Source: Tubiluchus corallicola (lineage: Eukaryota; Priapulida; Priapulimorpha; Priapulimorphida; Tubiluchidae). Taken from it: a stretch of 64,000 bases of DNA. Location: positions 2,079,001-2,143,000 of the forward strand of contig JAQGDQ010000004.1 in assembly GCA_030141605.1 (NCBI GenBank), given 5' to 3'. Under the pieces are notes generated by a model. It was given only the letters and a program-made list of their open reading frames with translations, did no database searches and was not told the origin of the DNA. How positions within the stretch are numbered: the first letter of the stretch is position 1; every line of letters starts with the position of its first letter. The position numbers and the translations under genes were made by a program. Positions 26,272-64,000 of the stretch are shown here, one piece after another.

Positions 26272-28047
26272 CTGGGGCGGATCCAGAATTTTTACTATTT
26301 TAGAAGGGGGCGCCGGAATGTCAAATAATGGAGTATCTGGTATACTACCGCAGAGTGGACGGGTGCCTTCGCCAAAGATGGGAGCCGGAGAGAGGCGTCT
26401 AGGGGGGTACTACCACATGATTTTTTGAAAATTTGGGTCCAGTTCCCTGCAATCTGAATCCAAAATAAGCAAGGACATAGCTCCATAACCCCTTGGGGAG
26501 CTACATACACGACAAATCTTAACCCTTTGCGTTGTCTTCGCTTATATTTCGGATTAAATAAATTCACTCCATTATTTAACTCTTTCTTTAAACAATGTAA
26601 GTCTTGATCTTGTCCCCAATGTAAGTCTCCATCTTGTCTATTGATGACATAGTGTTTCATAATATTACAGTTTTTTTGTATAAAACAAATAGGATAGCAA
26701 ATTATTACTCAAGTTCTTCACAAATCCTATCAAACTGAATGCAAGATTACATAATACACAATTTAATCAATACTTTCTTCCATATGTTCTTACGAATGTT
26801 GCTAAGCATCTCCTTTACTGGGCCATTAATTTGGAACTATCTTCCTAATCATATCAAATCAAAACATAGTATTTGTAAATGTAAGTGTCAAACTTTATTA
26901 ACGACCATAATTCAAACATAATCTGTAATGTTTCATATCGCACCCAAAAAAGGACAAGAATGAACTATACTCCATTACAAGAAGTAAAACAAACTTTGTA
27001 GATGGGTGGATATAATCTGACTCCTCTCACCATTTGCAGTTGTGTTTGCCTTGCTGATTTATTTACATTTATTACATTCTTAGCTCATGTGAATCTAATT
27101 TTTTACTTTTTTATTTTTTTTCTTCTCTCACTTTCATATTACATTTGTCATATCCTTTCACTTTTCATACTCGTTTTCTTCCCACTAACCATCTTTTATT
27201 CTTGCACCTACGTTTTCCTTTGTATTAGCCATGTTTGGCCTGACCTCTACAAGTTTTCTTTTTGGACAGCACCGATAATCCATTAATCAACTTTATTATT
27301 TACCTACTTGTTTCTTTTAATTTGGTATTTTGCATTTTCAGCATATTTATGTATTATATTGTCATGGCAAATGGAATAAAATAAACTAAACTAAATAAAC
27401 ATAACCAATCATTCCTTCAGTTTTGAGATGTAAGACTAGCTACTGAGAACGAATCCTCAAGTCGGATTTCTAGCTAATATTCATAGGGCCCAATTTTCGA
27501 AATATGACTTTGCTAAGCTGCACCTTTTTATTTTCTTACTTTTTGGTTAAGAGCTTCCACCAAATTTTGAGATTTCTTCACCCACTGCCTGAAATTTCTT
27601 CATTCTGAGATCTTTTTAATTTCCACATCGATTTTAAGTGTTACAATGAAGTGAGTGAAATGAATATTCGATTTTGGTGAATTCACTTGCTTTACATAAA
27701 CTACAGATTGAATGAAGATGAAAAATTTCTTTCATTCGCCCTCACACAGGGTGTTCATGGACTCGCCCAAAAAAGTAACAAAGTAACAGTTTCAGTTCCA
27801 GCGAATGGACAGTCAGCTTCATTCTCATTCAGTATCACTCAATTTCCTTGAGGGCGGCAGGGATTCCCAATTCATATAAATAAGAAGTGCACAGTCAACT
27901 AGTATAGCATGACAACAGTATACTGCACAGGCATGCATGGAAGCCTTTGCACTTCACACATGAACATCATGGATGTATTCTGAAATAAAATCATTTTGTC
28001 GTGGGAAAAATGGGAGGGGGTGCTGCACCCCACTAGATCCGCCTATG
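26272..28047. mobile_element. hAT-like element with GGCGGATC ends and nested LINE
   Basis: The left end CTGGGGCGGATCCAG and the right end CTAGATCCGCCTATG form 15-bp imperfect inverted repeats typical of hAT-type ends. The two flanks share only GTGCA(C/T), so the target duplication is unclear. The 1.8-kb interior holds no recognisable transposase. A LINE 3' fragment at about 26740-27402 seems to be nested in it. Confidence 0.6.
26740..27402 (+). mobile_element. LINE 3' end (CR1/L2-like) with (TAAAC)n tail
   Basis: The open frame at its start encodes ISFTGPLIWNYLPNHIKSKH, matching the conserved C-terminus of CR1/L2/RTE-like LINE ORF2 proteins (consensus of the type SFRGPxLWNSLP). A T-rich 3' region follows and ends in AATAAAATAAACTAAACTAAATAAAC, a microsatellite tail of the kind such LINEs carry. 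The rest of the element is missing, as expected for 5' truncation. Confidence 0.6.
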
Positions 28048-31000
28048 TGCATATAACCCGTTAAAAGTAGGTTTATATTTTCATCAATAGTAGACTATTA
28101 GGCACTAGCATGATGACATTTCAGTTAAATGAACTCTGTTTTTGTGTTTTCTTTAGGCTTTTTTACAGCAGTGTTCCTGCTTTATTTCAATTGTTGTATG
28201 CACAACATTGCAGACATCTGCTTTGCTTATACAACGTTAAGGCTTTTCTTGTACACAAACAGTAAAAAATAACTTGTATTATGTCCATTGTAGGCTATAT
28301 TTTTGTTCACAAAATTATTGTAAATGTGTTATGTGAAATAAATGACTTATGACTTAACGTGATGTACCTCACTACACAGTCAAAACTGTGATGTTGTCTG
28401 TTAAATACTAGGAGCCCAGAATGTTTAATCAGACGAAGAAAGGCAAAACGTTTGACATGCTCATTTAGTAGCTCAAAGATGCTACTTCAAAGAACCAGAT
28501 TGCTGCCGACCTCTGGCCTGAACATTAAGGGGCTAGGGGGCCTTATTTATGCTCCCAAAAGTCATTTAATTAAACATAGATAGGCAAAGACCATTTCTCA
28601 TCCATACTGATTCCTAGTAAGCCAATATTTCAAAAATGCATATGACCTTGAACAGTGACCTTTAAGATGACCTAAAAAGTTGTCCTTTGTTTGTTCATTT
28701 GTTTGTTTGTCTGTTACTTATGAAAAACTTCAGTTCGTGAGTTACGATTATGATTATGATTACCTCCGTCAAGCAGCTTGTATTCATCACCTTTGGTTTG
28801 TTACTTTGCTTGTTAACAGGATTACACAACAACTGTGTAACTGATTTTTTTGAATCTTTGTGGAAAAGTTGGGCATAGGTCATAAGCAAGATGAATTTGG
28901 TGCCGTGGGAGGGCCAAAGATGCTCATTTTATCTGGAAGTTGCTAGAACACCAGAACAGAAATGCATTTGCAGGGCGCTTCATTGAAGTCTCACAGGGAA
29001 TTTTACAGCTCTTTGGAAAGGGGAGGAGCTTGTCTACAAGATAGGGTCAGATCATAAATACCTTTGCCAGGACAAGTGACTACTAGTTAGTTACAGGTTC
29101 CATTTCGAAGATTTCTCCCTTGAATAACTATGCAGCACTGTCGGTAACCTTTGCTTATCATGTGTATAACCTTGTAAGCTTCCTTCAATATGTAAATACA
29201 TGTACATATATATCTGTCAATCTATATTATAAGTTAAACATCAAAAGGGTCAAAGAATTGCAGACAGACACTAAGTAGGGTATGCCTGCACTGTTGATTA
29301 TAATTCTCTCTAATGAACAAATTATTTTTTGTGTTATTTTGCTAATCAATATTATAATTAATTACTTATATAGGCACGTTTTTGTGTGTTTGTCTGTTCG
29401 TCTTTATTTTGTTTTTTCCTATAAAAAAATCAGTCTAACGTGTCTAGGATTGTTTGGCTTTAGTGGAGGTCTGGTAAGTGAATTTTAGTTTTACATATCT
29501 TTCGTTATTATCTGTGCCATTTTTATCGTGCCTTATCTTCTCGTGCCATTTTTACCTACAATCGTCAAAATGAGGTGTGGTGAGGTGAGGTTCTGAAAAA
29601 TTTTTAAAAGGGTAGAAAAGGGAATTTTAAAGTATGTCGCAAAGAATTGCCTATACACGCAGTTATATTATTTTACTTAGCACTACACTTACCTATTTGA
29701 CAGTATGTAACTGAAATAGAAAATTCTTAATAATTTAAAGTGCTCTTAGATCTATTAAGTGACTCAAGGAACATGCTAAGTCATTTCCATATGAATTTCA
29801 AAATTTGTTTTCAGATCAGTTGTGGTAAAGCACATTTGACGTCTAATTTTTTCGTTTTATCTATCTAGCCTACATTTTTCAGTGCATTGTTGTTTTTTAA
29901 ATGTTTAAAAATCCTAATTTAAGCTTTATAGTTTACTTTCAAGTTTTTTTAGGCATAAACAAAATAATTTTAGCCTTGTTCTTCTCTAGGATGCCTTTCA
30001 GTTTAACAAGCAAGCATTAAAGCAATGATTTATTCTGTGAAAGCAGCACTCAACAGACATGCAGGTATGGATAAATGCAATTATCTAGATAGATTGAGTT
30101 AAGTCATTGAGGTTCTGCTGCATATTTTCATTTTTTCTGCTTGGGTGTTAAATAACTGCATTTCATTGGCTGATTACTTGCTTTGGCTTTACACTTAGAA
30201 AAGGAGTATTATATATAGAGAGAGAGAGCGAGGGAGCACCGGGTAGCTATTTCTTTAGCTCAGCAGAGAGTATTTGCAAGTCATAGAATCATACGAAGTG
30301 CCCTGCGTTGCGTTCCATCTGTGAATGACTCACATCGAAACCTGTGATTTGTGTGTGTTCCTGGACCTTCTTTTCCTGAAGGTGTGTGTTGGTAGAATAC
30401 TTTTGATAACCATGTGACCCCGATTGTTTCTGTCAGGTTTTCGTGAAGTTGTGAGAGACGTTGCTAAGCTGTTCACATGTGCGATCTTACTCTCAGAGAG
30501 AAGTTGAACAACAAGTTGTGAGAGAAGTCAGTACGTCACATGCATCATTTAAAGACTAAGTCTGTGGCTGCTACAGTTTGGACTGTAGCAAAATGCACTA
30601 AAACTTGTTACTAGCTACAAGCATGTCGCTGTGTTTTATCAGTTTTCATTTTTTCTTCTCACATCTGCCAATCTATCATCTGATCAGTTTCAATTTTGAT
30701 GTTCTGGCAGATAAACAATGAGTATCTGCAGATATTATCTTTCAGGAGGAAAAGGTCAAGCCACATGCAGGTTATGATCTTTGCAAGTTTGGAAGTAAAC
30801 TATTTTGCATGATATTGTTCTAACCCCAGAGCATAGTATATTTGCCTTTTCCTAGTGTGAAGTGTATATTGACATTTCTGTTCTCCTTTTTGATATCTAG
30901 AAGGTCACTGATACATATGTATTTACTCTTTTTACTATTTGTTTGTTTGTAACCTCAGAAGTGCTCTTGCAATATTTATCTGTGATAGTGAGATTTTATG

Positions 31001-31544
31001 ATGTTGAGAACTGTGCATTTATAGAATCGTACACAGTATTAAGTTTTTACTTGGTCACGATATAGATGTGGCATGCTTAAGTAGGAGCATTTTTCACTTG
31101 ATTATGAGATTTGGCTTTTAAGTTTGATTTGTGATAAGTGAGCTTTGGAATTTAAATTGGAGCTAATGTTACTAATGCAAAATCTCACAGTGAACTTAGA
31201 CCAGCTTGAAGATTATATTTTGATTTATATGTAGTATGTGATATATATATATATTTCTAGATTTATTGTCATATGCAATTATGTGTATTCTACGTAGGCC
31301 ATGGAAGTTAATTTACCATGTACATTAATATTTATGTGCTCAAAAGATAGTAGCAAAAAGTTAAATTGAATTTTTTGCTTTTGTATATAAAACTATCTGT
31401 AGTTTTAGGTACAATTTAGTGTAAGTGCGCGGTATGGAATCTTTGAATTTGTAATAGAGTGCTGGATTATGAAGAAGGTGCAAAATGAAAAAGATAATAT
31501 CAGGACATTGCCAGAAGAAAATCCTGACAACCTTTTTCAAAGTT
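28048..31544. other. Upstream region of the ABCC gene
   Basis: No coding sequence is supported. The likely promoter or 5' UTR lies at about 30170-30600, where base composition is less AT-rich. It contains TATTATATATAGAG (about 30207) and an AP-1 type TGACTCA at 30326-30332. A (TA)n run occurs near 31237. A non-coding first exon here is possible but cannot be placed. Confidence 0.4.
30326..30332 (+). promoter_or_regulatory. AP-1 type motif upstream of ABCC gene
   Basis: TGACTCA lies about 1.2 kb before the proposed ATG in a locally GC-richer stretch. MRP genes in animals are commonly stress-induced, which makes it plausible, but a 7-mer occurs by chance and the promoter itself is not mapped. 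Confidence 0.2.
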
Positions 31545-61113
<29,569 letters not shown>

Positions 61114-62148
61114 CATCACATGTAACTTGTATGAAGATATGTTTTCTGCAGCTTGTTGACACAACGTCACGAATGTCATTAAGATAGAGATTGCATACTC
61201 ACCATTGTCCATTTATTAATTATTATTTTTTTGTTTGAAAATGTCAGTTCATTATTAGGTTTGCAGGATTCCAAAGAATACATCCTAGGTAATTTCAGTC
61301 AGTCGTTTAAACCGCAGGGTACCGCTATGTCATCATAAATTGCAATGCTGCAGCTCTATAAGAAACAGATGTTACGTACTGATGTAGTCTGCTTTCACTT
61401 GAACTTTTAGTGGCCTTGAAATTATACTATCTATAAATCATAAAAGCATGTGACAGCTAGCATTTGGAATTTATAATAAAGGTTTCATGCTGCTTGTATT
61501 GAGCAGAATAATTGAATGTGCAGCTCACTTAATTCTGTTGAGGATTTTGCCTTTTCAGAATTTTGTGTGAAGGCGATAAAAATAAAAAAACGACAATAAT
61601 AAAATAATATGTTCGTACAAATGCTGAACTTCTTCGTTGCTCAATGAGCTGTCTGTTGATTGCCATTTCCAAAATTATAATTGTTTGCTATTTTTGTGTT
61701 ACCAGCTCTTATGCACAGTGTGTATTATTTAAATTGATCAATAGAAAAATTTAAAATGGTAACTTGACATTAATTTTGCTTTAGAAATAGCTGCATTCAC
61801 TGTGCAAGTGAAATACGGGCGTAATTTTTAGCACAACAGACTGCTAGTATCCAAATCACAAAGCTGTTTGAAGCTTACTAATTTTATATACATTCTATTT
61901 ATGCTTTCTTAAACAATGTGTATTAGCAAATATATTAAACATGCTCAATATTAAATTTTTCAACACTGTATTTCATTTACAATCAAACAAGTGTCAAACT
62001 AAATATTCCTATTTTATTATTTGTATGTTCACATTTTTAGTCACTGATGTGTTTTGTGCAAACGTGTTATAATTTAGTATTGGACTTGTTTGATACAAAA
62101 AATGTTCAATAAATAAACCTTATCATATTTCGAGTATGTAATACTGTA
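61114..62148 (+). other. ABCC 3' UTR and downstream
   Basis: AT-rich, with no coding sequence. Several AATAAA hexamers occur, notably at 61475-61480 and near 62108-62117, so the 3' end may lie between about 61.5 and 62.1 kb. Confidence 0.5.
61475..61480 (+). terminator. Candidate poly(A) signal of ABCC gene
   Basis: AATAAA lies 362 nt after the stop codon. Later AATAAA copies are equally plausible, so alternative polyadenylation is possible. Confidence 0.4.
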
Positions 62149-62676
62149 CAGTGGTGGCTCGTAGCTAAAATTAGTGGGGTGCTGCAAAATTGAAATTTTT
62201 TTTAGCCATTAATTAATTGTTTTAACACTGTGTAAAACAAAGCAAACATGTCTAATTTTAATGTTGTAATTGTAATTTTACACAAAGAAACTAATTTATA
62301 CATAAACTTGGTAAACTTCTAAACAAAAAATATTGTTTTCTTAGGAGTAGCCTAAAATGTCGCAGTTCAAGTATTTGCCGATACAAGGCTTTTAAACACG
62401 TGACAACTGACAATACATACTGCGTGACCGACAGTACTCTTTCTATCTAAAGTACAGGATGTTATCTCAGACATGTGTGCATGGCCACATGTGCACAACA
62501 GCCAAACACTACGCTGCTGGGCTGTGAAGCATACAGTACTTCCCTCACGTGCTCCGGTTCCACAAATGTATAAAGACAGAACTAAAGAAAAGACTTATTA
62601 TATTGAATATTATCAATAATAATGAGTGAAAACGGGTTGCAGCAGTACCACAGTACCTGTACACGAGCTTCCACTG
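62149..62676. mobile_element. hAT-like MITE (CAGTGGTGGCTCGT ends)
   Basis: It begins CAGTGGTGGCTCGTAGC and ends CACGAGCTTCCACTG, 15-bp imperfect inverted repeats of hAT type. The flanking 8-mers ATACTGTA and ATCTTGTA agree at six of eight positions, consistent with an old target duplication. Non-coding. Confidence 0.7.
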
Positions 62677-64000
62677 ATCTTGTACGTGTATAATATTTAA
62701 GTAGAGCTACGTATAGCTTTGCATGTTACATATTACTTCATGATTTTTTAAAATCTATAATGCACAATAAGCAGTATTGTTTTTGTGTTATCTGGGTTTG
62801 TAGTTGAAAAGTAATTATAGTACGTCTATTTAATTATTGTACGTCAAATATATACTTTCATTATTGTTGTTTATTGTACATAGTTCAGAAACATAAAAAC
62901 CAAAAATTTTCTGGAATACGTTGCCTATTTTAAATGTATTACAGACTGCCAAAATACATTCTTAAATAATTTTTGCTCCATTAGGCTTAATCTGTGATTA
63001 TTGCAAATTATAAGGATTAATGTTAAACTTGTGAACTGTACCATGATGCCATGGTAAAATACTTACCAACGTTAGCCTCGGTAAAACTTGGTAAAGGTGC
63101 TCAATAATTGTCTGCATCAAGACAGTGATATTATAAACTTGTATGAATGTGATATGCACACCATATTTGAAATGTGTGTTAGTCATAATAATTAGAGTAA
63201 GCTTTACCAAATAATGTTTCAAAATTGAACGTGATTCAGAAAATTGCTGAAATTCTCTTCAAGGGATAGCGACAATCTGTGATTTTTAAATAATTTTTCA
63301 GTTAATTATAATAAATAATGTTGAAACATTATACAAAAGCGAAGTATAATATTATTATCATTTTTATTTTAACATTTTTACTAATTTATGTAAGGAAAAC
63401 AAGCATTATTCTTGATCTGCTTTATTACAGAAACACTTGACTTTAGTGTTTTCAGATTCGCACAAAAATTTGAAATAATAACTTTCACTTGTATCATACA
63501 GTGTTTTAAAAATATACTGAACATACTTGTTTTGCTGCAGGTTATTCAATAACTTAAACAATGAAACTTAAGCAAATAATAATTATCAGAGGGTGAATTT
63601 AACACAAAAAAGAGAAACAATTAACAAAGATGCAATACAAGACCAGTTAGCAAATGTCATATAGACTAGATAACTGACAGGAAATGATTGCCCCCAACGT
63701 ATAGAGGAAACAAAAAGAACAGATAAAAAAACCACGAAAGACCACAATAATGAACACACTACGTACACTTGACTTAATAGGTACAAACTGCCTAATAGGT
63801 AGATGCCCTTATTTGCATCTGTTTCGGCTACAAACTAATAAGAGTATGATTCCTGTGGGAATGGTGACGTGAGGCATTTCTTTAAGAACTTCGTTGATTT
63901 TTGACTTGTGACAATAAGGGGTGGAACGAATTTTAAAAAACATTAAATAAGAAGTAATATAATGATTAAAACATTAAAAAATATATTTATCTCTACTTGT
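62677..64000. other. Intergenic; nothing recognised
   Basis: AT-rich sequence. Two short minus-strand open frames have no family similarity or splice support. Confidence 0.45.

Noticed and set aside
26295-26660. 121-codon minus-strand frame
   Set aside because: It lies inside the hAT-like element, has no domain similarity, and its end runs into the element's terminus.
30023-30062. ATG with short frame and donor (GCAG/GTATGG) as alternative first exon
   Set aside because: Its exit phase is 1 while exon 2 needs phase 0. It could still be a non-coding or upstream-ORF exon.

Overview
The window is a piece of an AT-rich animal nuclear genome, most likely from an invertebrate. The evidence is spliced genes with GT-AG introns, an ABCC1-type transporter with the extra N-terminal membrane domain TMD0, an SLC16 (monocarboxylate-transporter family) gene, hAT-type MITEs, LINE fragments and very large microsatellites. 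The phylum cannot be fixed from the sequence alone.

Two genes are well supported and they are divergently transcribed. On the minus strand (19719 down to 16094) a four-exon gene encodes a 418-residue SLC16-family transporter. On the plus strand (31545 to 61113) about 32 coding exons encode a 1524-residue ABCC1/MRP1-like ABC exporter with the order TMD0-L0-TMD1-NBD1-TMD2-NBD2. Every exon junction was placed by reading phase and family similarity, and the phases close without a gap from the proposed ATG to the stop. The exon that is easiest to miss (39303-39364, 62 nt) was recovered beside a large inverted-repeat element.

The most interesting observation is a pair of tandem duplicated exons at 40490-40667 and 40707-40884. 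Each is 178 nt, they have the same phase and about 63% residue identity, and only 39 nt separate them. Using both, or neither, breaks the reading frame. They therefore look like mutually exclusive exons that swap the TM6-TM7 part of the transporter, which contains the position equivalent to the substrate-binding Lys332 of human MRP1.

The rest is repeat-rich. At 815-2640 there is a foldback element. Degenerate minisatellites lie at 7690-8540 and 16920-17340. There are hAT-like MITEs at 16373-16909 (perfect 8-bp target duplication, inside an SLC16 intron), 25184-25554 and 62149-62676, and a larger hAT-like element at 26272-28047 that contains a LINE 3' end. Inside the ABCC introns lie a 3.8-kb TTAA-flanked inverted-repeat element enclosing a 1.6-kb GAGACACAGA array, a broken LINE reverse transcriptase on the minus strand, and a 1.1-kb (TTTAG)n array with variant blocks. 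Three isolated open stretches (6187-6310, 12146-12426, 14875-15079) could be exons of unrecognised genes but are weakly supported. The flanks (1-16 kb, 20-31 kb and after 62 kb) show no other recognisable gene.
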